From the NCBI RefSeq assembly GCF_022374875.2, contig NZ_CP092427.2, positions 3,906,001 to 3,970,000 on the forward strand: a stretch of 64,000 bases of DNA, in the 5' to 3' direction. This stretch comes from Mycolicibacterium rufum (GTDB lineage Bacteria > Actinomycetota > Actinomycetes > Mycobacteriales > Mycobacteriaceae). Made by a program: the position numbers and the translations under genes. Positions 18,821 to 27,811 of this stretch are shown one piece after another. Below the pieces are notes generated by a model, which did not search any database, had not been told where the DNA came from, and saw only the letters and a program-made list of their open reading frames with translations. The first letter of the stretch is position 1, and each line of letters opens with the position of its first letter.

Positions 18821-19395
18821 TGAACATCCGTTGCGCACTCGCCCCGGTCGCCGTCGGTGTGGCGATCGCCGTGATCCCGATGGCTCCGGTCACTGCGCCT
18901 GCTTGGGCGCAGCCCACCCACACCCTCACCGATCTCGTCGACGCCGCCGTGCGCCGGCTCGAGGTCGCCGAGCCCATCGCGGCCAACAAGTTCCACACCG
19001 GCGGTCCGATCGTCGATCCGGCGCGCGAGCAGCAGGTGCTCGACGCCGTCGCCGGCCAGGCGCGCGAGTTCCAGATCGATCCCGGCTACGTGACGACGGC
19101 CTTCCGCGATCAGATCGACGCTACGGTCGGCATCGAGTACAGCCGGCTGGCGCAGTGGACGCTCGATCCGGCTGCCGCTCCGGCCGATACGCCCGACCTG
19201 GGCTCCTCGCGCGGGATCATCGACGCGCTCAACCGCGAGATGGTCACGCTGATGGCCGAGGAGTGGGACAAGCTGCACTCGCCGCAGTGCGTGCCCGAGC
19301 TCGACGCCGCAAAGGCGACGGTCCTCGCCGCCCGCGGACTCGATCCGCTGTACCGCCAGGCCGTGGATCTGGCCACCCGCAGCTACTGCCGCTGA
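18820..19395 (+). CDS. secreted chorismate mutase (AroQ gamma type)
   Basis: 191 residues with a signal peptide (about 1-30, ending PVTAPAWA) and an all-helical AroQ-gamma domain like M. tuberculosis Rv1885c. The active-site Arg and Lys are in AAVRRLEVAEPIAANKF, and Cys in HSPQCVPEL and SYCR can form the known disulphide. It converts chorismate to prephenate outside the cytoplasm, where its role is unclear. ATG 18820 starts on the last base of the tRNA-Phe CCA, so there is no 5' UTR or ribosome site between them. The downstream tetR gene begins 1 bp after its stop. Confidence 0.88.
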   Translation: MNIRCALAPVAVGVAIAVIPMAPVTAPAWAQPTHTLTDLVDAAVRRLEVAEPIAANKFHTGGPIVDPAREQQVLDAVAGQAREFQIDPGYVTTAFRDQIDATVGIEYSRLAQWTLDPAAAPADTPDLGSSRGIIDALNREMVTLMAEEWDKLHSPQCVPELDAAKATVLAARGLDPLYRQAVDLATRSYCR

Positions 19396-19396
19396 C

Positions 19397-19966
19397 ATGA
19401 GTGACTTCCGCCAGCGGCTGCTCGACGCCCTGGAGGCGTCGATCGCCGAGGACGGATACGCCAAGACGACGGTCGCCGACATCGTCCGGCGGGCCAGGAC
19501 GTCGCGACGCACCTTCTACGAGCACTTCGCCAGTCGCGACGAGTGTTTCGTCGCGCTGCTGTCGGAGGCCAACGCCGATCAGATCCGGCAGATCTATGCC
19601 GCGGTCGATCCCGGAGCGCCGTGGCAGAAGCAGGTGCGGCAGGCCATCGAGGCGTGGATCTCCTCGGCCGAGGAGCGATCGGCGTTGATGCTGAGCTGGA
19701 TTCGGGACGTCCCCGCCCTCGGCGCCGCGGCCCGTGGGTTGCAGCGCGACGCGATGGAGCACTTCATCGAGATGGTCGGGGCGCTCGGTGACACCGAGGA
19801 ATTCCGTTCGGCGGGAATCGGTCCCGTGTCGAGACGGCGGATCATCATGTTGCTCGGCGGTCTGCGCGAACTCACCGCGATCACCGTGGAGGAAGGCGGC
19901 CGCATGAGCGACGTGACCGACGAGGCGGTCGACGCGTCGATCGCGCTGGTCGGCCGCTGGCAGTAG
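19397..19966 (+). CDS. TetR-family regulator, coupled to chorismate mutase
   Basis: 189 residues. The TetR HTH lies at about 20-60 (TTVADIVRRARTSRRTFYEHFASRDECFVALL). The C-terminal half is helical, and a ligand is not evident. ATG 19397 lies one base after the chorismate mutase stop, so they are in one transcript and could form a self-regulated unit. It is convergent with the MBL-fold gene. Confidence 0.85.
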   Translation: MSDFRQRLLDALEASIAEDGYAKTTVADIVRRARTSRRTFYEHFASRDECFVALLSEANADQIRQIYAAVDPGAPWQKQVRQAIEAWISSAEERSALMLSWIRDVPALGAAARGLQRDAMEHFIEMVGALGDTEEFRSAGIGPVSRRRIIMLLGGLRELTAITVEEGGRMSDVTDEAVDASIALVGRWQ

Positions 19967-19975
19967 CCCGGCCGG

Positions 19976-20767
19976 TCAGGGCGTCGCGGTCGCCCGGGCG
20001 CGCTCGAACAGCGCCGGGTCGTGCGAACAGACGATCATCATGTCGGGGTCGCGGCGCCGGTACAGCTCGGCGAGGCGGGAGTGGTTGTCGGCCACCTGTT
20101 TCCGGTCCACCGCGACCGCCGTCTCGAACGCGGTGAGCGCGGGCACCCGCGGGTCGTCCTCGAGGGTGCCGCACTGGAAGAACGCGTCGCCGGCGTGCAG
20201 GATCCAGCGGTGGCCGGCGTCGACGGCCACGCACGCGTGGCCGCGGGTGTGGCCGGGCAGGGACAGCAGCACGAATCCGGGGCCGATGGCCGAGAGTTCC
20301 CGTGCCGCGGCGAATCCGCGCCACGGCTCCCCGTCGATGTCGTGCTCGACGATGCGGGGGCCGTGGGCCCACTGGTCGGAGCGGAACCGGATGCGGTCGG
20401 GCATCGCCCGGGAGCCCATCGCCTCGCGGATCTCGGCGGCGGTGACGTGCACCTGCGCGTCCGGGAAATCGGCGAGTCCGCCGATGTGGTCGGCGTCGAA
20501 GTGGGTCGTGATGATGTGCCGGACGTCGTCGCGGTGGTAACCGAGCGCCTCGACCTGGTGGATGGCGGCCTCGGCCGCATCGAAGGACGGCCGGAAGAAG
20601 TACCGGCGGAACCGTCCGAAGCGTGCCGGGCGCCGGCAGTCCAGCGTGCCGAAGCCGGTGTCGACGAGCACCAGGCCGTCGGCGGACTCGACGAGCAGCA
20701 CGTGGCAGACCAACGTTCCCGCGCCCCAGGGGCGCATCGTGCCGCAGTTGAGATGATGAACTTTCAC
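19976..20767 (-). CDS. MBL-fold metallohydrolase (lactonase-like)
   Basis: 263 residues from GTG 20767 ([15 protein letters not shown]), preceded by ACGAGGC. The metal-binding motif HFDADHIGG (HxDxDHxGG) is near residue 100, with later His and Asp in LPGHTRGH and LHAGDAFF. The pattern is that of the glyoxalase II/AHL lactonase group. It should hydrolyse an ester, lactone or thioester in the cytoplasm; the substrate is unknown. It is divergent from the next TetR gene (153 bp apart). Confidence 0.85.
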   Translation of the reverse strand: MKVHHLNCGTMRPWGAGTLVCHVLLVESADGLVLVDTGFGTLDCRRPARFGRFRRYFFRPSFDAAEAAIHQVEALGYHRDDVRHIITTHFDADHIGGLADFPDAQVHVTAAEIREAMGSRAMPDRIRFRSDQWAHGPRIVEHDIDGEPWRGFAAARELSAIGPGFVLLSLPGHTRGHACVAVDAGHRWILHAGDAFFQCGTLEDDPRVPALTAFETAVAVDRKQVADNHSRLAELYRRRDPDMMIVCSHDPALFERARATATP

Positions 20768-20920
20768 GCCTCGTCGCCCCCGGTCGTCAGCGATGACGGG
20801 TGACCCCCACCCCGTCGCTGTGACCATAACCCGTGCCGGCCACCGGTGAATGGCAACGTCGACGGCTCGGGTCGAATTCGGGCGCAGTGCCGACGGGAAC
20901 GGGTGCGGTACCTTACGCAG

Positions 20921-21523
20921 ATGGTCCGGCCTGCCCAGACGGCGCGCAGCGAGCGCACCCGGGAAGCGCTCCGGCAGGCGGCCGCGGTCCGGTTCCTCGC
21001 CCAGGGCGTGGAGGAGACGTCGGCCGAGCAGATCGCCGCCGACGCCGGGGTGTCGTTGCGGACCTTCTACCGGCACTTCGCGTCCAAACACGACCTGCTC
21101 TTCGCCGACTACGACGCCGGACTGCACTGGTTCCGCGCCGCCCTGTCGTCACGCTCGCCCGACGAGTCCATCATCGAGTCCGTGCGGTCGGCGATCATGG
21201 CCTCGCCCTACGACGATTCGGCCGTCACCAAGATCGCCGCGATGCGGTCACAGGAACTCGACCCGGGCCGCATCGTGCGGCACATCAGGCAGGTCGAGGC
21301 CGACTTCGCCGAGGCGGTCGAGGAGCACATGGCCGGTGCGGACCCGCCGCCGCAGGGCACCGACGAGCGCATGCGAATCACCGTCACGGCGCGCTGCATC
21401 GCCGCGGCGGTGTTCGGCGCCATGGAGGTGTGGATGCTCGGGGAGGACCGCTCGCTCCCTGAACTCGACCGGCTGTGCCGGCACGCCCTCGCACTGCTCG
21501 AGACGGGCATCGCCGCCGAATAG
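20921..21523 (+). CDS. TetR-family regulator next to FAD oxidoreductase
   Basis: 200 residues from ATG 20921 ([19 protein letters not shown]). The HTH is at about 28-68 ([28 protein letters not shown]). TACCTT (20909-20914) ends 6 nt before the ATG, typical of a leaderless transcript. A TTG/ATG further upstream at 20846 is less likely. A 24-bp near-perfect palindrome lies just after its stop, in front of the oxidoreductase gene, and is probably its operator. Confidence 0.85.
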   Translation: MVRPAQTARSERTREALRQAAAVRFLAQGVEETSAEQIAADAGVSLRTFYRHFASKHDLLFADYDAGLHWFRAALSSRSPDESIIESVRSAIMASPYDDSAVTKIAAMRSQELDPGRIVRHIRQVEADFAEAVEEHMAGADPPPQGTDERMRITVTARCIAAAVFGAMEVWMLGEDRSLPELDRLCRHALALLETGIAAE

Positions 21524-21531
21524 CCGCGTCA

Positions 21532-21555
21532 TGTTTCGTCAATATTGACAAAACA
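21532..21555. promoter_or_regulatory. 24-bp palindromic operator before the FAD oxidoreductase
   Basis: The half-sites TGTTTCGTCAAT and its mirror TGTTTTGTCAAT match at 11 of 12 positions around an AATATT centre. The site lies 8 bp after the tetR stop and 25 bp before ATG 21581, the expected place for a TetR-type repressor site. It is AT-rich compared with the neighbouring genes. Confidence 0.75.
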
Positions 21556-21580
21556 TCGGCGGACGTGTCAGCCTCGGCCG

Positions 21581-23134
21581 ATGATCGATGCGATCGTCGT
21601 CGGAGCGGGTCACAACGGATTGACCGCGGCGGCGCTGTTGCAGCGGGCGGGTCTGCGGACGGTGTGCCTGGACGCCAAGCTCTATGCCGGCGGGATGGCC
21701 TCCACCGTCGAACTGTTCGACGGTTTCCGGTTCGAGATCGCCGGATCGGTGCAGGTCCCCACCTCTGCGGTGGTCAGCGACGCGCTCGGTCTCGACGACC
21801 TTCCCACCGTCGACCTCGACGTGATGAGCGTGCAGCTGCGCGGCGTCGGCGACGACCCCGTCATCTACTACACCGATCCGCTGAAGCTGCTCACCCACCT
21901 CAACGACGTCCACGGAGCCGACGCCGTCAACGGCATGGCCGGCCTGATGGCATGGTGTCAGGCCCCCACCCGGGCGCTCGGTCGGTTCGACGCGGCCCGT
22001 CCGCCCCGGACGCTCGACGAGATGTTCGCCTGCGCCACCAACGAATTCGAGCGTCAGGCGATCAGCGACATGTTGTTCGGCTCGGTCAGCGACGTGCTCG
22101 ACCGCCACCTGCCCGACCGCGAGAAGCACGGTGCTCTGCGCGGCATGCTCGCATTCCTGGCGGTGAACACCACCTATCGCGGACCGCAGACACCGGGCAG
22201 TGCGGCCGCACTCGCGTTCGGGCTGGCGGTACCCGACGAGAACGCCACGCTGATCAAGAAGTTCCGCGGCGGGATGGGGGCGGTGACCGAGCATCTGCTG
22301 CAGCTGTTCACCGCAGCCGGCGGCGAGGTGCGGCTGCGCACCAGGGTCACCGAGATCCTGGTCGACGACGGACGCGTCGGTGGGGTGCGACTGGAGGACG
22401 GATCGACGCTGCGCGCACCGGTGGTGGTCTCCGCCGTCGCGCCCGACCTGACCGTGAACGCACTGCTCGACCCCGGTGCGGTTCCGAGCGAGATCCGGGA
22501 GCGGTTCTCCCGGATCGATCACCGCGGAAGCTACCTGCAGATGCACTTCGCGCTCGACGGCGCGCCCACCTTCGCCGCACCCTACGAGGTGCTCAACGAC
22601 CCGGAGTACCAGTCGGCGATCGGCATCTTCTCCACCCCCGAGGAACTGCAGCAGCAGTGGGAGGATTCGACACGCGGCGTCGTGCCCGCGGATCCCGCGA
22701 TCGCCCTGCAGATCCCGTCGGCCAACGATCCCGGTCTCGCGCCGCCGGGCAAGCACGCGGCCTCGGCGTTCGCGCTCTGGTTCCCGTTGACCGAGGACAA
22801 GGCGAGCTACGGCGACCTCAAGACGGAGATGGGTCGACGGGTGATCGACAAGATCTCGCGGCTGGCACCGGATTTCGAGAACCTGATCCTGCGCCACACC
22901 ACATTCACGCCCAAGCACATGGGCACCATGTTCGGCGCCCCGGGCGGCGACTACTGCCACGGCCTGATCCATCCCGAGCAGATGGGACCCAACCGGCCCG
23001 GCCCGAAAGGCTATGTTGATCAACCGCTTCCGGTCGACGGGCTGTACCTGGCGAGCGCCGGCTGCCACGGCGGCCCGGGCATCACCTTCATCCCCGGCTA
23101 CAACGCCGCCCAGCAGATCCTCGCCGAACGCTGA
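21581..23134 (+). CDS. FAD-dependent phytoene-desaturase-like oxidoreductase
   Basis: 517 residues from ATG 21581 (MIDAIVVGAGHNGLTAAALL). It has an N-terminal Rossmann dinucleotide motif GAGHNG and the C-terminal GCHGGPGITFIPGYNAAQ, both typical of the CrtI/PYROXD2-like NAD(P)/FAD oxidoreductases. The middle holds FRGGMGAVTEHLLQLFTAAGG, the segment that positions the second nucleotide domain. Substrate is unknown: carotenoid, lipid or polycyclic oxidations occur in this family. No carotenoid synthase is nearby. It is probably repressed by the upstream TetR. Confidence 0.86.
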   Translation: MIDAIVVGAGHNGLTAAALLQRAGLRTVCLDAKLYAGGMASTVELFDGFRFEIAGSVQVPTSAVVSDALGLDDLPTVDLDVMSVQLRGVGDDPVIYYTDPLKLLTHLNDVHGADAVNGMAGLMAWCQAPTRALGRFDAARPPRTLDEMFACATNEFERQAISDMLFGSVSDVLDRHLPDREKHGALRGMLAFLAVNTTYRGPQTPGSAAALAFGLAVPDENATLIKKFRGGMGAVTEHLLQLFTAAGGEVRLRTRVTEILVDDGRVGGVRLEDGSTLRAPVVVSAVAPDLTVNALLDPGAVPSEIRERFSRIDHRGSYLQMHFALDGAPTFAAPYEVLNDPEYQSAIGIFSTPEELQQQWEDSTRGVVPADPAIALQIPSANDPGLAPPGKHAASAFALWFPLTEDKASYGDLKTEMGRRVIDKISRLAPDFENLILRHTTFTPKHMGTMFGAPGGDYCHGLIHPEQMGPNRPGPKGYVDQPLPVDGLYLASAGCHGGPGITFIPGYNAAQQILAER

Positions 23135-23146
23135 TCCGCGGCGGGC

Positions 23147-23500
23147 TCAGCCGTCGCGGGCCTGCAGTTGCGCCATCCAGTCCGCGGGCACCCGGCCTCG
23201 CGGGCCCGGGACCGTCTCGTCGAGCGGACGGCTCTGCGGCGCGGCCAGTTCCGGGCCGTCGTAGTAGGAGTCGGTCTGGTAATCCCAGAACCAGTCCTCG
23301 CCCGGCTCGAACGAACGGATGATCGGGTGCCCGGACGAGCGCCAGTGCGCCGACGCGTGCCGCATCGGCGAATCGTCACAACAGCCGATGTGACCGCAGG
23401 CCGCGCAGCGCCGCAGGTGCACCCACCAGCCGCCCTGGGCGTCGCACTCGGCGCAACCGGTGCCGCTCGGGGGCACCTCGGGATTGACGTCGCTGCTCAC
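23147..23500 (-). CDS. UBP-type zinc-finger protein
   Basis: 117 residues from GTG 23500. A UBP-type zinc finger is evident: CAECDAQGGWWVHLRRCAAC followed by GHIGCC and HASAHWRSSGHPI, giving the Cys/His ligands of zf-UBP. In eukaryotes this fold binds ubiquitin C-termini; in actinobacteria its role is unknown. The C-terminal half is Trp/Asp/Tyr-rich. TAGGCT lies 8 nt before the GTG (leaderless). It is divergent from the SRPBCC gene, 72 bp apart. Confidence 0.84.
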   Translation of the reverse strand: MSSDVNPEVPPSGTGCAECDAQGGWWVHLRRCAACGHIGCCDDSPMRHASAHWRSSGHPIIRSFEPGEDWFWDYQTDSYYDGPELAAPQSRPLDETVPGPRGRVPADWMAQLQARDG

Positions 23501-23572
23501 GGCAACCGAGCCTACGGGCCCAGTCGGGGGATCTCGATCCGAACAGGCGACTCCGTGCTCTATGGTCGCGCC

Positions 23573-24016
23573 ATGGCAACCAAGGATTCGCGCGAGGTCG
23601 TGATCGAAGCAACGCCGGAACAGATCCTCAACGTCATCGCCGATGTCGAAGCGACCCCCACCTGGTCGCCGCAGTATCAGAAGGCCGAGGTGCTCGACCG
23701 GTACGACAACGGCCGGCCCAAGCAGGTCAAGATGACGGTCAAGGCCGCCGGGCTGACCGACGAGCAGGTGATCGAGTACACCTGGGGCGACGACTCCGTG
23801 TCGTGGACGCTGATCTCGGCGAACCAGCTCAAGTCCCAGGACGCCGGCTACACGCTCACCCCGGAGGGCGACAAGACGCGGGTGAAATTCGACATCGCGA
23901 TCGACCTGTCCGTGCCGCTGCCCGGCTTCATCCTCAAGCGGACGATGAAGGGCGGCGTCGAGACAGCGACCGACGGGCTGCGCAAGCAGGTCCTCAAGGT
24001 CGTCAAGGGCGGCTGA
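23573..24016 (+). CDS. SRPBCC (START-like) family protein
   Basis: 147 residues with the SRPBCC/polyketide cyclase-like pattern (EVVIEATPEQILNVIADVEA, WSPQYQKAEVLDR, then a long C-terminal helix). Such proteins form a hydrophobic pocket; ligand unknown. TATGGT ends 6 nt before ATG 23573, so it is leaderless. A paralogue lies at 27812. M. tuberculosis has similar clustered paralogues (Rv0854, Rv0856, Rv0857). Confidence 0.85.
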   Translation: MATKDSREVVIEATPEQILNVIADVEATPTWSPQYQKAEVLDRYDNGRPKQVKMTVKAAGLTDEQVIEYTWGDDSVSWTLISANQLKSQDAGYTLTPEGDKTRVKFDIAIDLSVPLPGFILKRTMKGGVETATDGLRKQVLKVVKGG

Positions 24017-24021
24017 TCCAG

Positions 24022-24996
24022 TCAGGTGAGCCGGTCGAGCGCGTCGGGTTCGGCGATCGTCAGCACCGCGTCGACGATGTAGGGCTCGGCCTGCAGCCGG
24101 TTCTCCAGGTCGCGCAACGTGTCGGCGATCCGGGACTCGACCGCGTCGCCCACCAGATCCACGCTCGCCACCAGGAACAGCTGCTTCGGGCCGACGAACA
24201 CCAGCCGGATGAAGCGCACCGACGCCACCTCCGGCAGCTCCTCCAGCAGATTGATCGCGGCCTGGCGCAGTCGCGGACTGGCGGGTTCGCCCACGAGGAA
24301 CCGGCGGTTGCGGTCGATGAGGACGACGGCCACGACGCCGAGAAGCAGGCCCACCAGGATCGATCCGATGGCGTCCCAGATCGCATCGCCGGTGAGCTGG
24401 TGCAGCCCGATCCCGAGTAGTGCGAAGACGATGCCGATCAATGCGGCGGTGTCCTCGGCGAAGACTGCGCGGGTGGTCGGATCCGAGGTGTCCAGTACAT
24501 GGTCGAGCAGTTCACGATCGTATTGACTGGCCTCGCCGCGTAACTGCCGGAAAGCCTGGAACAGCGACGACGCCTCGAGCACGAAGGCGATCCCGAGGAC
24601 CACGTAAGCCACCAGGTAGTTCTCCGGACCGGACTCGCCGTGCACGATCTCGGTGATGCCGTGCCACACCGACACCGTGCCGCCGACGACGAACAGGCCG
24701 ACCGCCGCCAGCAACGACCAGACATAGGCTTCGCGTCCGTACCCCAGCGGTTGCGCGGCGTCGGGCGGACGCTTGCTGCGGCGGTTCGCGATGATCAGGA
24801 AGCCCTGGTTCGCGGTGTCGGCCCAGGAGTGGGTGGCCTCCGCGGTCATCGACGCGGACCCGGAGATGACCGCCGCGACGGTCTTGGCGACCGCGACGGC
24901 GAAGTTCGCGGCCAGAGCGATGGCCACCGTCAGCGTGCTCTCCCCGCCGCCGCTGTCGGCGCCGAGGGAGGACGTCGGGTCGGGCTCACCGCTCAT
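24022..24996 (-). CDS. cation diffusion facilitator (CDF) transporter
   Basis: 324 residues with about six membrane helices and a cytoplasmic C-terminal domain. The first metal site motif is present as HSWADTANQ (HxxxD). The second expected site, usually HxxxD in TM5, reads AEDTAALIG, so metal specificity may differ from Zn/Cd types. The C-terminal part fits the dimerisation domain (LLEELPEVASVRFIRLVFVG). It is convergent with the SRPBCC gene and divergent from the LuxR-type ATPase. Confidence 0.86.
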   Translation of the reverse strand: MSGEPDPTSSLGADSGGGESTLTVAIALAANFAVAVAKTVAAVISGSASMTAEATHSWADTANQGFLIIANRRSKRPPDAAQPLGYGREAYVWSLLAAVGLFVVGGTVSVWHGITEIVHGESGPENYLVAYVVLGIAFVLEASSLFQAFRQLRGEASQYDRELLDHVLDTSDPTTRAVFAEDTAALIGIVFALLGIGLHQLTGDAIWDAIGSILVGLLLGVVAVVLIDRNRRFLVGEPASPRLRQAAINLLEELPEVASVRFIRLVFVGPKQLFLVASVDLVGDAVESRIADTLRDLENRLQAEPYIVDAVLTIAEPDALDRLT

Positions 24997-25088
24997 GACA
25001 GCGAGCGTTACCCGGACGCCTGCCGGCGCAAACCGGCCGAAGTGGGCATTCCGGTCACCGTGCCCGCTGGGGCACCTACTCTTCCTGT

Positions 25089-27722
25089 GTGCGATTGGCA
25101 TGGCCGCTGACCGGGCGGTCGGGGGAGATGGCATCCATCGAGACCGCGCTGTCGGCTTCGGGTGCTTCCGGTGTGCTCGTCTGCGGACCGACCGGTGTCG
25201 GCAAGAGCCGCCTGGTCCGGGAGGCGCTGGCAGGCGCCGCCGGGCACGGCTGGCAGACCCGCTGGACAGCAGGCACATCGTCCGCGCAGGCGATCCCGCT
25301 GGGTGCCTTCACCGCGTGGGCGCCGTCGGGGGTCGGGGACACGGTGGCGCTGTTGCGGGGGGTACTGGACGCCCTGACCGCGCCGAGCCCGCCCGCGCCG
25401 GTGGTGATCGGCATCGACGACATCGACCTGTTCGACGACCTGTCGGTGTTCGTCGTGCACCAGGTGGTGCAGCAGCGCCTGGCCAAGGTGCTGATCACGG
25501 TCCGCGCAGGGGACGCGATCCCGACCGCGATCCAGGAGATCTTCAAGGCCGGGGATTTCGATCGGCTCGACCTGGCGCCGATGAGCGCCGAGGACACCGC
25601 GGCCGTGGTGGCGCGGGCACTCGACGGCCGCGTCGACCCCGTCACCGCGCGCCAGCTCTGGGAACTGACCCGGGGCAACGTGTTCTACCTGCAGCACATC
25701 GTCGAGCAGTCGGTCGCCGACGGCGGCCTGGTCCTTGAGGGCGGGTGCTGGCGGTGGTCGGGCGGCCCCGCCGTCCCGCCGGGTCTGTCGGATCTCATCG
25801 AGTCCCGCATCGGTGCGTTGCCCGAGCAGGTCGGCGACGTGGTGGACGTCCTGTCGGTCGGCGAACCGCTCGACCTGTCCGTGCTGGCCCGGATCACCGA
25901 CATGGCCGCCGTCGAGGAGGCCGAGAGTCGCGGCCTGGTCACGCTCGAACCCGCCGGGGGCGCCATCGAGGTGCGGGTCGCCCACCCGCTGTACGGCCAG
26001 GTGCGGCAACGACGTGCGCCCCGCAGCAGACTGCGGCGCCTGCGCGGACTGGTCGCCGCAGAACTGGCCGCCCTGACCGACAGCGACGACGTGCGGATGG
26101 TCGTGCGCCGCGCCACCCTGGAATTGGACTCCGATCGCCAGGCGGATCCCGGGCTGCTGATCCGGGCCGCACACGGTGCGGTATGGCTGGGAGATCTGCA
26201 GTTGGCCGACCGGATCGCCGCGGCGGCCGAGCGTGCCGGCGCCGGTCTGGAGCCGAAACTCGTTCGCGGACATGCTCTCTCCTGGCTCGGGCACGGTGAG
26301 GACGCGGACGCCGTACTGGCCGGCGTCGACACCGCGGGGCTCTCCGATCGGGATCGCGCCCGGCTGGCGTTCCTGCGCGCGAGCAACATGCTGTGGGACC
26401 TCGCCGATCCGGCGCGGGCCAAGGAGATCGTCGACGGCGTCGGTCCGGTCGCGGCGCCGGACGCCCGCATCTACATCGATGCCTTCCTGACCGTCTACTG
26501 GTTCGCGATGGACCGCCCCGCCGAAGCGCTGCGGACGGCCGAGAACCTCGCGCTGCGCGACATCCCGGTGGTCGGAGCGGAGTTGGCGTGGGCGCTCGCC
26601 CACATCGCGGCCGACGCGGGCCGCGCCTCGGACGCGGTGGCCGTGGCCGAGACCGGGTACGAGGTCGCGGCCCGCTCGCTGGATGCGCCGCACATGATCT
26701 TCAACATCGCCGACGCGCACGTGAGTGCCCTGCTGTTCGCCGGCCGGGTCAGCGAGGCACGCGATGTCGCCGACCGGATGCAGCGGCAGGCGGCGAGCCT
26801 GCCCGGGGTGGCTCCGCTGCTGGGTGCCGCGGTGGCAGGCCGGGCGGCGCTCGGCGCCGGTGATCTGCTCAACGCCTGCCGGCTTCTCGAGCAGGCAGTC
26901 GAGGGGCTCAGCGGTCCGCACCCTCTCGGGTGGGGTTACCGGTACCGGATCCCCTACGCGACCGCGCTGGCGATCCGCGGCCTGACCGCCGAGGCCGTCG
27001 ACGCCCTGGCCCCGCTGGCCGACGTGCAGCGCGGGTTCCGGTCCCTCGAGTACGAGCGCAGCATCGCCCGGGCGTGGATCTCCGCGGGGCAGGGAGCGGT
27101 CAGCGAAGCGCTGTCGTGCCTGCAGGCGACCGCGGTGAGCTGCCGGGAGGCGGGCCGATTCGCCGAGGAGGTGATGGTGCTGCAGACCGCCACGCAGTTC
27201 GGCGACAGGACGGCGGGGCCACGGTTGGCCGAGTTGGCGTCGGTGGTCGAGGGGCCGCGGGTGGGGCTGGCGGGCCGGCTCGCCGCGGCGGTGCATACCG
27301 ACGACGCGGCCCAATTGGCTTCGCTGGCCGACGAATTCGAGCGTACCGGCGATCGGGTAGGCGCGATCGACGCGGCAGCGCACGCCGCCCGCGCGTACCG
27401 GCGGCGCGACCGGAAAGGGTCGGCCCTGGTGTGCTCGACGCGGGCGCACGCGCTGGCGGATGCGTGTGGCGGGGTCCGCACGGTGGCGCTGCGGCAAGGT
27501 AGTGAGAACGTGCCGCTGACCGAGCGGGAGACCGAGATCGCGATGCTGGTCGGCGAGGACTTGAGCAATCGCGGAATCGCCGAGCGGCTGACGCTGTCGC
27601 CGCGCACCGTCGAGAGCCACATCTACCGGGCGATGGCGAAGACGGGAACCACCAGCCGCGAAGAACTCGCGGCGCTGTTCCCGCGGCGGGACGGCGGACC
27701 AGCGCCGCGGCGACGGGCGTAG
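25089..27722 (+). CDS. LuxR-type ATPase regulator (LAL-like)
   Basis: 877 residues. An N-terminal AAA/STAND ATPase has Walker A GPTGVGKS (about 33-40) and Walker B VIGIDDIDLF. A long helical, TPR-like middle follows. The C-terminal LuxR HTH is at about 812-870 (LTERETEIAMLVGEDLSNRG, then VESHIYRAMAKTG). Such proteins switch on transcription when a ligand is bound by the middle region. TACTCT lies 6 nt before GTG 25089, so the transcript is probably leaderless. It is divergent from the CDF gene (92 bp). Target genes are not visible, though the next gene is an SRPBCC protein. Confidence 0.9.
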   Translation: MRLAWPLTGRSGEMASIETALSASGASGVLVCGPTGVGKSRLVREALAGAAGHGWQTRWTAGTSSAQAIPLGAFTAWAPSGVGDTVALLRGVLDALTAPSPPAPVVIGIDDIDLFDDLSVFVVHQVVQQRLAKVLITVRAGDAIPTAIQEIFKAGDFDRLDLAPMSAEDTAAVVARALDGRVDPVTARQLWELTRGNVFYLQHIVEQSVADGGLVLEGGCWRWSGGPAVPPGLSDLIESRIGALPEQVGDVVDVLSVGEPLDLSVLARITDMAAVEEAESRGLVTLEPAGGAIEVRVAHPLYGQVRQRRAPRSRLRRLRGLVAAELAALTDSDDVRMVVRRATLELDSDRQADPGLLIRAAHGAVWLGDLQLADRIAAAAERAGAGLEPKLVRGHALSWLGHGEDADAVLAGVDTAGLSDRDRARLAFLRASNMLWDLADPARAKEIVDGVGPVAAPDARIYIDAFLTVYWFAMDRPAEALRTAENLALRDIPVVGAELAWALAHIAADAGRASDAVAVAETGYEVAARSLDAPHMIFNIADAHVSALLFAGRVSEARDVADRMQRQAASLPGVAPLLGAAVAGRAALGAGDLLNACRLLEQAVEGLSGPHPLGWGYRYRIPYATALAIRGLTAEAVDALAPLADVQRGFRSLEYERSIARAWISAGQGAVSEALSCLQATAVSCREAGRFAEEVMVLQTATQFGDRTAGPRLAELASVVEGPRVGLAGRLAAAVHTDDAAQLASLADEFERTGDRVGAIDAAAHAARAYRRRDRKGSALVCSTRAHALADACGGVRTVALRQGSENVPLTERETEIAMLVGEDLSNRGIAERLTLSPRTVESHIYRAMAKTGTTSREELAALFPRRDGGPAPRRRA

Positions 27723-27811
27723 CCGATCTGACCGATCACGATCATTACCACAATATGAATTAGCTGAACGTTCTCCGATACGAGCATGGCTACGGCGTTA
27801 CGATTTGCCGC

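Noticed and set aside
18820..19395. Chorismate mutase starting at a later GTG/ATG
   Set aside because: Later starts at codons 14, 18 or 21 would leave too short a signal peptide, so ATG 18820 was kept despite the tRNA overlap.
25008..27620. 870-codon minus-strand frame opposite the LuxR ATPase
   Set aside because: Arg/Gly/His-rich low-complexity translation with no motif; the plus strand carries a complete Walker A to LuxR HTH protein.
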